NCBI RefSeq assembly: GCF_027596085.1
Contig: NC_072460.1
Coordinates: 11,761,326 to 11,825,325, forward strand
Direction of reading: 5' to 3'
Length of the DNA stretch: 64,000 nt
Origin: Anoplopoma fimbria
Taxonomy: Eukaryota; Chordata; Actinopteri; Perciformes; Anoplopomatidae
Of this stretch, positions 28,501-39,750 are shown in pieces. Positions within the stretch are counted from its first letter, which is position 1; the number at the start of each line of letters is the position of its first letter. The position numbers and the translations under genes were made by a program. The notes beneath the pieces are model-generated. The model saw nothing but the letters and a program-made list of their open reading frames with translations, did not search any database and was not told the origin of the DNA.

Positions 28501-31500
28501 AGCAAGAGAAGAAGAGCCTTTTTAAATCCCTTAAAGCTTGCCACAGGGCTGTTCTGAAGACTATTATGCAGTGAAACTGTCATGAAACAAATCCGTTCAT
28601 TTTCAGCAGCATGGTCTCTCTTTCTTGTGATCCCCAGAACGCCGGGCCTTTTCTCTTGATTATGGTTTTGGTGGCAGTGTGTAGTACAACAATGGACCCC
28701 CTGATGCCCATTACCATGACACAGATGTCAGACACCAAATCTGATGTTACCAGATTTGCAGTAGCAGTGTAGCTTTCCATATGAGTCACCTGTTGCCTCT
28801 GAAGGCTAAAGAAAACTCAATTTAATCCAAGGGCAAAGTAAAATATCGGGACAAAAGAGACAGGCGAAAAAGGTATTCAGAGAAGTGAAAATAGCAATAG
28901 CACAGTGTAAAAATTCTGTTTTTAAATCAAATAAAAAAAAAGATTAAATGCTTTAATCAATATTTTTAAACCAATTATGTGTTTAGTTTGTGTGTCCAAC
29001 AAAAGGATCCTGATTGACTTTCTGTTAGCACTTGTTTCTGTGGTGTCGACATGTTAATTGAGGTTGTTTCTATTCTCAACCCCTTACCCACTTTTTGGCC
29101 TTTTTTTATTAAAATAATTCAGTGGGTGGACTTGGGCTCCATTCCATTTATCTGCTTCAGTCTCAGGGTCCTGGTATTGTGCAACAATTTCTGCCTCCTG
29201 AAACTGAACTGTGCATCGCTTGAAGAGTGCTGCATTACCACAGTGAGCTCTTTCTTCCCACGATGCTCAGTCGCAGGCTGTTTCTCTGGACCTGCTGAGT
29301 GAGTGTCCAGTCTTGCCTGGAAGATTGGCACTTGGGAGAGCACCTAAGGGCGAACCTAAATAATAGATAACATCCTCCAGCACCAAAGTAACTGACTCAT
29401 TCACTCCCTCATCATACGATGTCGTCAGCATCAGCAGTCATTATATAACAACTGCAAAGGCCAGTTTCATCCTAGCAGGGTCCGTCTGTCTGTCTGTCTG
29501 TTTGTGTGTCTGCTGCTTCTGCTGAAGTGGCTTTTTGGGCTGACTTCCCACTAGTGCATCATGGGATTTGACAAACCACATGCCAGAAGGATAGAGCTAT
29601 GAATGAGTTTAGATTAGATGGGGGGAAAAGTTTAAAACATAAAATCCTCTTACTCGTGTTTGAGTCAGTGATGTGCATTCATGCCTGAGGGGTGTGACTT
29701 ATGCAATCAGAGCAGTGAGGTTCTGCTTTGGCTGGCGCTGTGAAGGCCAGAGTTCAGGGGGAATGAGAGGAAGTATCAGATAACAGTCAACCACCTAATG
29801 ATGGTAATCGAGAAGGTGTGCGCCTGAGCGTTTTTTTGAGAATGATGACTTAATTTAGAAGCAGCAGAGAGCATCGACAAGCAGCAGAGAGCATCGAATA
29901 AATAAAGGCACACAGTAAACACCCTTGATCCAATGATGCAACAGGACACTTGTTTTAGAAAAGCCAAAGGACATTCCGTCCAACACTTTCTCGCTCTGCC
30001 ACCCTCCCTTCTTCTCCTATCAACGCTCTCATCTTTCAGCCCTGTGTCTCCTCTCCTGCTCCATCAAGGCCTCCAAAACGCCTCCCTCCGTCCTCCTCGT
30101 GATCAGCCGCTAGCTTGCTGGTTTGGAGGACATTTCATCAGCATTTCATGCAAAGGTGCAGCCGATTATTGTTTTCAGGCTCCTTAATCTCTTATGGGTT
30201 ATGACTTCCGAGCCACTTAGCCTCTCAATTACAGTCTCTTCCTGTATAATATTACAGTAACCCTATTATAATTTAATGTTCCATATCTAGCTCACTGAGG
30301 CTTTGGAGAAAAGCCTTTAAGTTCCATTTCCATCAGTTTTGATTTTCAATGAGAAAAAAGCATCTTGATTTCCTTCTCATATTGCAGCAGTGTATTCACA
30401 ATTCAAACTGTATTACCGTGGTATGTATTGATAATTACTTTGCTTCTTGTCTCTAAAATGCAGAAAAATGTGTATATCAACATGGTGCTGGTGTTAAATG
30501 ATATTCAGGACTGCACCCTGTTACTTCCTTGCATGCTCTCCTCTCAGCCTCATTACAGCACTTCACTCCAAAACGCAGATGCAATTTTCTGCCTGCCCTG
30601 GAGCACAATCATTGCCGTTTCACTGGAGAGCTGTAGAGAAGACCTCTTTTCGCCCAGGCTTGATGTGCCACGAGTGGCCACAGGCACTGGCACTGGGAAG
30701 TGAAAAGTGAGGGGGAAAAACGAAAGTCAAGTGCTCAGCAAACAAGTACTGGAGGTCAGCGTTTTAACCTGTCCACTCTGGCTTGATGGGCTCTTAGCAA
30801 AGACAACAAGAGGGACTCCGGGTCGTGCACAGTCTCAGTCATTCGCGAGGGATTGGAAGTCCTCTTTGCCAAGGTGACTGCTGCTGCATCGCCTGCTGCA
30901 CCTTTCTGACATGTTTCCAAAATGGCTCCAGAGTGGGGAGTTACAAGAGACGAGTCTAAGGGACTAGTTGTTAGAGACGCTGAATTAAAAATTGAACATG
31001 AGGAAAAAACTCAGAAGAAACATGCAATGCTGAGTGCTAAATACAGGATGAACTGCAGGTGTAAACCAGCAGCACATACATACTTCTCACCATCAAGAAG
31101 CTGCTTTTGAATTCTTGTGTCTGACACATGGTGCCAAACATTTTCGAGGCAGTGAGTCACTGACTATTTAGAGTCTTTTCCTGCCTTCTCCAGGGGACCT
31201 CATCTTATTGGCCGAGTGCAGGGGCACAGCTCTTATTGCAAAGACAGGGGATCAACGTTGTTTTCCCACATAGTTAATTAGTAGAGAATCATCTGTTTCC
31301 TTTGGGAAGAGCTAGCATGCATCAACTCCTTTATCTTTTCCCTGAGGATGGGTTTAACAGGTATTAGAGGTACGGACTGGGCAATGCCTCGTCTTCCAAT
31401 AACTCTCTCTCTATTCAGAATATCAACAGACCTCAATTATATCCTCTGTTCTGCTCTTTCTCTACAGTACACCAGATTTAATATTTATATAGTTTTAAAT

Positions 31501-32859
31501 AGATTTGTAATGGGGTCCTTGGCTTGACAGTTTCACCTGACAGAGGTAATTATGCCCAGTTATTGGCACTGCATTAGTGACAGCTTTAATAAGTGAGTGA
31601 AAACAATGTGTGCCCTGCCTCTTGATTATACCCATTGTTAATGCTCACAGTGTAGTCTGACACCTGTAGCCTTTTCTCTATGATATCGAGTAGTGGTCTC
31701 CGCTGTCTAGAGCGCGCATGGCTAAAGTACGGCCTGTTGCTAAGCGATGGGAGAATAAGAAGTGCCAAGATTACAAACAGCTTTGCTTTTATTGAAGCAT
31801 GTGTCGTTCATGTGGGCTTTTTCTCTGAGATATGATTGTTGAGTGACCTTGTTTCATCCTTGCACGTCTGATCAAACATTAAACTGAAAGTGTTGCCATG
31901 GAAACCAAGGGCAGTCCAGATGTAGGCTAAACAAAGATTACGGTTACTCTTTCCTCTCCAGACCATTCCTGCATGTCACAGACCTTTTATTCTGAGCCAG
32001 AGGGAACATACTGACCCCTGATGATCCAAACACTTCACTTAGCTACAGTTACCTGCATCATACACACTACAATTTGCCCGATTTATTTAGAATTTATACA
32101 TTAGAAGCAATGTCTTTGGTGCAAGCTGTCCTAGTATTTACCTGCATGATCAAACCAGATGTAAAATAATTTCAGCCAGTTAACACATTCAAGTGAGAAA
32201 ATGAACGATAAATTAATCTGGAAGCAGTTTTTATTGTGAAGCATCATCACATCATTAAACTAATTATTTGGCTAAAATCTATATTTTTGTAATGAAAAAT
32301 AACAATGTGAAAACAATGTGACATTATTAAAGAAGGGTTGCTCTTAGTGATCCCCCTTAGCTTTACGGTAAAGACCCACTGAATGCAGCGTGGGGTTGAT
32401 TCACCCGTATTTATTATCTTCATCAGGAGTAAGCCAGGGGAAGATCATTCGGCCACGTCTGTCTACAGCTTATCTCACATACTGGTGGACCCATCTGGCC
32501 TAATATGTTTTTTATTTACTATTTTATTGATGTATTTATATATATTATATATATTGTTGTTTTATACCATCATTGACTGGGACTTATCATTCCTCTTAAC
32601 CGGCCCAGGCGATCAACAGCTACTTCAGTAGCAGGAGGTATTTTTCCAGCGATCGGCTGGGCTAAAAATAAGCGTAATCTAGTCTATGTCGTGGCACAAA
32701 AACTGACTTCTATGAAAGAGTTTGGTCTCTTTTTGAACATGAGCAAAGTGCTGCATGGCACAACGTTACTTATATTGTTTCAAAGTGTTTAACGTTTGCA
32801 AACAGGCAGGCTACCTGCTACCCTGCAAGCGTCCCCCACGTTCACGGCAACTGGTAAAA

Positions 32860-32935
32860 AGAGACCAAAAACAGAGCTATGAGAAGAATAAATGTTGACC
32901 TTACATTCCCCAGGTGGCCAGAAACATGACTCCAA
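32860..32935. repeat. Interspersed repeat fragment related to 9176-9960
   Basis: The words 'acagagctatgagaag', an 'aatgttgacctta' stretch and 'ggccagaaacatgac' occur in the same order and spacing as in the distal part of the 9.2-9.96 kb repeat. This suggests a fragment of the same family. Confidence 0.45.
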
Positions 32936-35640
32936 ATAAATTATAATTTGGCTATGTATCTACTCTATTCTCTAGCCCTAATGTTTGCTAACAAATTCAT
33001 CAAATCAACTTAAAAAGTGTTGATATGCAAATGCTGTTGTTATTGCAGGTTTAAAAACATGTTCACAAATGCACTGGGACAACAACAGCAATCATCACTG
33101 TGGGCAAAAATAAACCTTTATTTATTTTGTGCCATGTCGTTGACGCAGCTGCAGGTTTAATTTACAAAGTCAGCATGGAGGTTAGTTGCATCCAGTTGTT
33201 TAGGTTGCTGTCTGCTCGGAGACAAGAGTGTATATTTACCATGTCAGCAGAGAGGCCAGGTGGAGCACAGAAAGAGCCTGCTGTGTGTAAACATAATTTA
33301 CATCAGTGTGATCAAGAGATTGTGCTGATAATCCCCTCAGGCGTTGAATGAGCCAATAGCTTTCAGAATGCAAAGTATCTTTTAACTCGCTATCATTTGT
33401 GAAATATGATCGGCTCATCTCAGGCGCTAAATTGCTGATTACAAAACCCATAGTCACTTAACAATGCTGCCACCCATTCATGATTAAAAAGTGGTGGAGT
33501 CACAGCCAGGGATTTCTGTTTGAATTACAGCTCTGCAGATAAAGACATATGTTCTGTCACCTTTTTAAATATTTTAAAATATGCTAATGAATTATGGACT
33601 AGACAGTAAATTTGATAGCAGATGTTTGTCCCTGTGTTCGTAGAGAGGCACTGCGTTCTTTTTTCTTTTGGCAAAGATCGAGACATCGATCTGTGCTAGA
33701 AACCCCATCTGAGCAGGTACACAGAGAGAACCAAGAGAGGGAAAGCCACCTCAGATTTGCCACGGAGCCAAAACAGTCAACGAAAGGCCGCAGACAGTTG
33801 CCAGGCAACACTATCCCTATCACAGCAGGAGGGGGGGTTTGAACATTAATCACTTTCAGCTACATCTCACAAGAGGCACAGTGCTACAGTGTTCCGGTCC
33901 GACAGGGGTTTCTCACTATGATCAGTCGGTTCATACCTGTATTTCCTGGCATTTAACTCGAGGCCTAGTTAGAAAGAATTAAGATGTCTACAGAAAGTAT
34001 ATTTACATAATCAATGGAATTAATTTCTGAGAATGAATATCAATATATCATCAAAATCTGTCCATATTTACTTTTCAAGTTATGTCAGAGTCCAACATAT
34101 AAGAAAGTTAACTGTCTGAACAGTGTTTGTTCAGAGGGAAACAAGTAAAATCTGTTTCAAATGATTTATCTTGTTGAGAATTGATTTGGCACTCAATTTC
34201 CTTACAACAAATTTTGGCACTGCAATTCAGTCTGCATGAAATCTGTTTGTTTCACCTGCCAAAACACATCGTTTAGAAGCAACTCAAGCTCCAACAGAGT
34301 TTCTGAAATGAAATCTACTCTGTTATGCTTGTTTGTCTCAAAAGGATGGGGACAAGGCTTGACCCGAGACAAAAAGAAGGCTTGAACCTAATGTCTGCAA
34401 AACGGGTAAAATAAAAGTTCAAAGCACAGAAAAGCACAAAATGTCACAGTATCCTCTGTGGTCTTCCCATGGATAACTCTGCTCTTGGTCAAATTAATTT
34501 GAACTTGGGATCAAATCAGCAAAATGGGACAAAAATAAGAGTCACCGCAATTTCAGCATCTGACTGATATTGAGATAATTCCAGGGGGCCACGGTTCTGA
34601 TCACCCGGTACGTTATCCTGATAAGTGTTTAACTAATTTATCAGAAGAGGGTCTTACACATTCATAAATGTTATAATGAGGTAATAGTTCATATGACATT
34701 AAAATGAGTCTTTGTGTCCCCTGTAGCTATAATATTCATTAATTAAATGATTTCTGGTGGCCTTTTGAGTAGGAGGCTACATTGGTGAAGCAGCTTATTG
34801 GCAATGCACGGGTTCTCACAGCTTTGCCTAAGCCAGGCTCGCTGCAGCAGATCTGTGAATTGAGGAAAACCCAAAAAAATCTCAAAAGGCAGCATGTAGG
34901 CGGATTCACTTGAGTTAAAAAAAAAGACAAGGTTTTCCCCGCTCAGTCGGCACTCATAAACAGACCCAAATTTCAATTACTGGGCTGAAATACAGAATGA
35001 CTTAACTGCAGCTGAATCACAAATGTATCAATCACAGACAACTAACCTACATGTTTTACTCATTCTGAGTCCCAGGATAATTAATGAACCAAAGATAGTC
35101 CAGTCTATTAAAAGGGCACCTATGAAAAAATACAAATAGTGGCAGTAGGCAGAACATTTAGTGATTTCTAACATAATCAGCTGTCAGATGGTAGTGTGAA
35201 GATGGACTGGGATGAGGAGAAAAAAATGTGACTGCTTAGCACAGCAACATTCAGCCACATGTTGGTGAAATCTATGTCTCATTTTACCAGATAAGCATAC
35301 AAGAACATCCAACCACCTGGGTGTTTGTCTCACGTGGTCATGCCAACAAATGTGTATTATACAATCACAGAAATAGATTTAGTTGCATCACTTTTGGTTT
35401 AAAATGAGACTGCGGTGAAGTCTTCATTAATATCAGACCCAATAGAGGGAGGTTAACAGTGCGCTACAAAGAGGGGAAAGGTGATGGTTTATCTATCTTG
35501 GGAGCATACATTAGGTTGCTTGTACTGAATCAATAACCTCTGCTCCTCGGCAGAGTTGATCATTACAGACTAATTATGCTATCGTAGAAATAAATTAACC
35601 TTCATCATAAAAATCATGGAAAATGAATAACATGTTCGTG

Positions 35641-36276
35641 GCCGGTTTGACATTTTCCATTTCAGCCCTCTCGAGGGGTTGTTCGGTTGTGCATCTCCGC
35701 AGCGCATCTTCGGTGCGGCCGCTTCCAGCAAACAGATCTTCTGGGTTTGAGCGCACTACCTCGGAAACACGTCAATCCCTGCAACACTGCACGGAGACAG
35801 CAGCAGGCCTGCGAGGAGCCATGGGGAAGCTTGCCAGCGACAGACTGCTCATTCTTAATTATCTCTATGGCTGCTGATGAGACCCGACAGGAGCCGGATC
35901 TGCTCGAAATGCGCCAATTATCCGCAGAGGACGGATGTGCGTTCGTGTGCGCACAGGGCACCAATGCTCCGTTGAGAGCGAATACAGTTGATTATCGGTG
36001 GTTGTCGGCAGTTAAAAGGACGTGCGTTGTCTGCTCTTTTACGTAATCCTTTTTTTTTTTTTTTTTTTTTTGCGTAATTTTGCACCGCGTGGACCAGGAT
36101 TATTTTGGCGAGGGTATCTCTAGGGCTCTCCCCTCCTCCCTGCATCCGTTGTTGTCCTCAACAGCAGACACACAGACTCATTCAAACAGGGACTATTTGT
36201 CTGGTGCAATAACGTAATTGTAAACAGACAATGAGCTGTTTGAATAAAATCCATCATCGCTGCATCCCGGTTAAAG
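35641..36276 (+). promoter_or_regulatory. amigo1 promoter region and non-coding leader exon
   Basis: This CpG-rich stretch is unlike its A/T-rich surroundings. It ends at a strong splice donor (AAAG|GTAGGT after 36276) that can pair with the acceptor before 37449, in front of the amigo1 coding exon. AMIGO1 is known to have a non-coding first exon. An ORF starting at 36231 would cross the junction and stop within the coding exon's leader, so it would be an upstream ORF. A 22-T run lies at 36050-36071. The transcription start is not determined. Confidence 0.55.
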
Positions 36277-36747
36277 GTAGGTGGCTTTCTCGGTTTCCTT
36301 CTCCATCTCTCGCCTCACGTTTCCATGTTGTGCTCGTTTGTTTTCGAGCAGAATGGTGCAATGCAACGTTTGCAGTCCTTCCACAAATGGATAAGGACAT
36401 TTCAGAATGCGGCATAACCTAAATTTGCATGATTTCACATTTTTATGCATTTGTTCTTTATGTTTTAGTGTAGGTTATACATTTTTTTTTCCAGCGTCTT
36501 AGAGAGATAAAGAGAGCGATGGAGAGAGAGAGAGAGACACAGAGGGGGAAATGAGAAGAGGAAGAAAAATCAATGCATGTCTTCCAGGAGTGTGAATGCA
36601 CATGGGTTAGTGGGAGTACTGGTTGAGTGCGTGTGTATTTGTTTGTGCAAAGCAGCAGGGTAACGTTAGTATTGTACCCAATATATGCGTGAGGAGCCAA
36701 GAGAGACAGAGGCTACTTAAGGTGTTTTACTGCATGTCCACATGGGT

Positions 36748-37060
36748 GCAGAGGTGATAAGTAACTAAGGACATGTATTCAAGTACTGCGCAGTATCCAC
36801 AACACAGATACTTAACGAAAGTATTTTCCTTTTGGGTGATTTGGGATTTACCAGGGAGATAATGCAGTCAGTCCATGCTGTGCATACATTCAGATTGGGC
36901 TGCTCTCCTTTATTGTATCTTCCGCTTTTACTTGCAAAAAAAATGAATACTCTCATTTGATATGATGCATTTTCATGATCATAAAATACTGGTTGTAAGG
37001 GACCAACCTTCTCAATGAAAACCATTACTTTTAATACTTGAAATAACAGCTAATGTTTGT
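36748..37060. repeat. Dispersed fish repeat, 'gtaactaag...caagtac' type, copy 1
   Basis: It opens with 'gtgataagtaactaagga' and 'tattcaagtact', the signature of a high-copy teleost repeat whose other copy here is at 54752-54990. It lies in the amigo1 leader intron. The 3' boundary is approximate. Confidence 0.45.
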
Positions 37061-37331
37061 CACTTTTTGTTCATTCATTACGGTCATGCAGGTTTATATT
37101 TAGTATATTGATATGAAAAATAAGAATTTATGTTTGTCTCAAGTGATCATAATTGAACATGGGTATGTTTTATACAGTAATTACAGACTTATACAAAGTG
37201 GGAGTGACAGCAAGTTCATGTGTTCATTTCCATTGTGGTACTTTGGGGATTTGAATACTTTCCCTCTGTGGCATAAATGAATATAAGTGTGTCTACCTGT
37301 GTTTTTCTTTTTACAAGGCATGATAATACCT

Positions 37332-37332
<1 letters not shown>

Positions 37333-37400
<68 letters not shown>
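37333..37400. repeat. (CTAT)17 microsatellite in the amigo1 leader intron
   Basis: Seventeen tandem CTAT units end 48 bases before the acceptor of the amigo1 coding exon, in the zone where a branch point would be expected. The Tyr-Leu-Ser-Ile open frame over it is a repeat artefact. Confidence 0.97.
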
Positions 37401-37551
37401 ACAAAGTCTAATCTGTATTTATCGCCTCTGTTTCTCCTTTTTTTTCAGCCTTCACTTAGCAATGTCTGAGAATCCTCCATCTGCTCTTCCATGCTTTTCT
37501 CTGAGAATGGGATCGTAGTAAACCTTTCTGGGATTTAGATCAACAGCTAGC

Positions 37552-39090
37552 ATGTTGCAGCTTTCTGGCAGATCAGGTGACAGCCTGCTGCACACATTAC
37601 CTCACTGGAGTAAGCGTCCGGGATGGCTCCTCTCCCTCACCCTCTGCGTGGCTCTCCTCTGGCTTCCAGGGGCAGCGGCATTTACCCTTAATTGCCATAA
37701 GACATGCATCTGCGCTTCAAACATAGTGAGCTGCTCCAAGATGAATCTGACCACCATCCCGACAGGTCTGCCGCTCTACACTGCTGTGCTGGATCTCAGC
37801 TACAATGAGATAGAGCGTCTGCGATCCGAGTGGACCCCGGTCAAGCTCCTGAAGCTGCATAACCTCCTCCTCAGCCATAATGGTCTCCACTTCCTGTCAT
37901 CAGAGGCGTTCCAACACGTGAAGCACCTGCGTTACTTGGACCTGTCCTCCAACAAATTGCAACTGCTGGATGAGTTCATCTTCGAGCCTTTGGTCAACCT
38001 GGAGGTCCTCTTGCTGTACAATAACCAAGTTTCCCAGATTGACCGCTCTGCCTTTCTCGGCACGATCAACCTTCAGAAGCTCTACCTAAGCCAGAACCAA
38101 ATCTCCCGCTTCCCTGTGGAGCTGGTCAAGGAAAAGTCCCGCCTGGAGAAACTTAGTCTCCTGGATGTGTCCTCCAACAAGATCAAGATGTTACCCATCG
38201 ATGAGCTCCAGGTGCTGCCTGCATGGATCAAAAACGGCCTCTACTTCCACAATAACCCTTTGCTGTGTCACTGTGATCTTTACACACTCCTTGCCCATTG
38301 GTACATTCGAAAGCTCAACTCTGCCTTGGACTTCAAAGACGACTACACCTGTATTCTGCCTGGCCCGCAAAAAACCCAAGTGGGCGTTTTTGATCTCAGC
38401 GGCGAAAATATGAACTGCAGCACATTCAAGGAAGCCGATGAAGAGGCTTTTTTGGAGCAGAGGCTGATCCTCGGCTGTGACACCAAACACAGGGGGATGT
38501 TAAAGACCTGGATGATGCCTGGGAATGTGGTGGTGACAGCTGGAATCAACCAGACAGCCAAAGTCTTGCCAGATGGAAGTCTTCAAATTAGTCCGGTGAG
38601 GACTGAGGACTCTGGGACCTACACTTGCTTTGCCATGAGCCAGGCCTACAATGAGACGATCTATGTGGTGCTGAAGGTTCACAACTTCACCATGAACGGG
38701 GGCAGCGAGACCCTGAACACAGCCTACACCACCTTGGTTGGCTGTCTGGCAAGTGTGGTGCTTGTGCTCATGTATCTTTACTTGACGCCATGTCGCTGCT
38801 GCTGCTGCCCCAATAAGAAGGCTCGGGGCGATGACAGCATCCACTCGTCAATGCTCAGCGTGACCCCGACTCACGAGGACCCATCGCTCAAGGCGGAGCT
38901 GAACAGGCACGTGGCCTTCATAGACTCCAAGGACTTGCAGGGCCAGAACGGAAAGCTGAACCCCAATGGGGATGAGGATGATGATGATGATCTGGATGCA
39001 GAGGCTGGTTCTCTTATGAAGGGGAAGAGGAAGAAGTCTGTGGCAGAGTCCATCAGCTCCGTCTTCTCAGACACTCCCATGGTGGTCTGA
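37552..39090 (+). CDS. amigo1: AMIGO1, LRR and Ig domain neuronal adhesion protein
   Basis: This single-exon ORF of 512 residues (human about 493) encodes a type I membrane adhesion protein. AMIGO1 promotes neurite outgrowth by homophilic and heterophilic binding and associates with Kv2.1 potassium channels. A hydrophobic signal core lies at about 24-43. The LRR N-cap has Cys48, 52, 54 and 61, with leucine-rich repeats at about 74-210. The LRR C-cap has Cys239, 241, 267 and 289. The Ig domain has Cys309 and Cys359 with DSGTYTC, and the TM helix spans about 392-411. A juxtamembrane CRCCCC cluster (414-419) could be palmitoylated. An acidic run sits at 474-480, and the tail ends in the family signature SSVFSDTPMVV. 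N-glycosylation sequons fall at 65, 288, 333, 367 and 378. An in-frame TAA near 37520 precedes the first ATG and fixes the start. It is transcribed divergently from gpr61. Confidence 0.97.
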   Translation: MLQLSGRSGDSLLHTLPHWSKRPGWLLSLTLCVALLWLPGAAAFTLNCHKTCICASNIVSCSKMNLTTIPTGLPLYTAVLDLSYNEIERLRSEWTPVKLLKLHNLLLSHNGLHFLSSEAFQHVKHLRYLDLSSNKLQLLDEFIFEPLVNLEVLLLYNNQVSQIDRSAFLGTINLQKLYLSQNQISRFPVELVKEKSRLEKLSLLDVSSNKIKMLPIDELQVLPAWIKNGLYFHNNPLLCHCDLYTLLAHWYIRKLNSALDFKDDYTCILPGPQKTQVGVFDLSGENMNCSTFKEADEEAFLEQRLILGCDTKHRGMLKTWMMPGNVVVTAGINQTAKVLPDGSLQISPVRTEDSGTYTCFAMSQAYNETIYVVLKVHNFTMNGGSETLNTAYTTLVGCLASVVLVLMYLYLTPCRCCCCPNKKARGDDSIHSSMLSVTPTHEDPSLKAELNRHVAFIDSKDLQGQNGKLNPNGDEDDDDDLDAEAGSLMKGKRKKSVAESISSVFSDTPMVV

Positions 39091-39744
39091 AGTGAGACCG
39101 GCAAAGACTGGATGTATATGGTACAACGTGAGCCATGTTTTAGTTGAGGTAAACTGTGACTGTGACCTTGTGGGAGAAAACGGAGGAAGGAAGTTAATTC
39201 ATAGTTGTCGGCAAGTGGAAATAAGGATCTCAAAGGGAGTAAAAAACAAACAAACTGTCTTGTTGGCCACAAGGACAATAAGCAGGACTTTTCCAGCATT
39301 TTAATCTGTAGCACTTAATATTCATACTGTGAAGGAATGGCAGTGTACATGAACATTGGGAACTACTGAAGTCTTATGAGAGTAAAACGTAGACAATATA
39401 TTGTTGCTATCAGCACTCAGGAAGTGATCCATTAAACTGCTAAAGTGTGGGAAATACATACGATACAATGCACAGGTTGAAATTATATTTGAAAAATTAG
39501 GTTTATATTTAAACCATGGGTGGCTCATAATTATATTCATTACACTAGAATAGATTAATCTTACCTAAACATGAGAGCATGGATCCATGTGCCCCTCCTC
39601 TATCAACACAGAGACTTAGATAGACAGGCCGCTGTCACCAGGCCATGAATACATTTGTCGTTAACCTTGAGTCATCTGTAGAAAAACAGCATGCCATAAA
39701 CCCTCATTATATGAGGTGTCAGGCTGATCTGTATAAGTGGGATA

Positions 39745-39750
39745 AATAAA
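39745..39750 (+). terminator. Candidate amigo1 polyadenylation signal
   Basis: This AATAAA hexamer lies 655 bases after the amigo1 stop. It is a plausible but unproven 3' end, as other A/T-rich hexamers occur nearby. Confidence 0.35.

Noticed and set aside
29861..29898. Two adjacent copies of 'agcagcagagagcatcga'
   Set aside because: A single 20-bp tandem duplication without spacers or further copies. Not a CRISPR array or satellite.
30365..30703. 112-residue ORF in the gpr61-amigo1 interval
   Set aside because: Low-complexity hydrophobic and Ser/Leu content, no flanking splice sites, no family match.
35662..36046. Overlapping ORFs of about 100-119 residues on both strands near the amigo1 leader
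   Set aside because: Explained by CpG-rich promoter composition with few stop codons. They do not continue into amigo1.
37287..37469. 60-residue ORF rich in Tyr-Leu-Ser-Ile
   Set aside because: Translation of the CTAT microsatellite in an intron.
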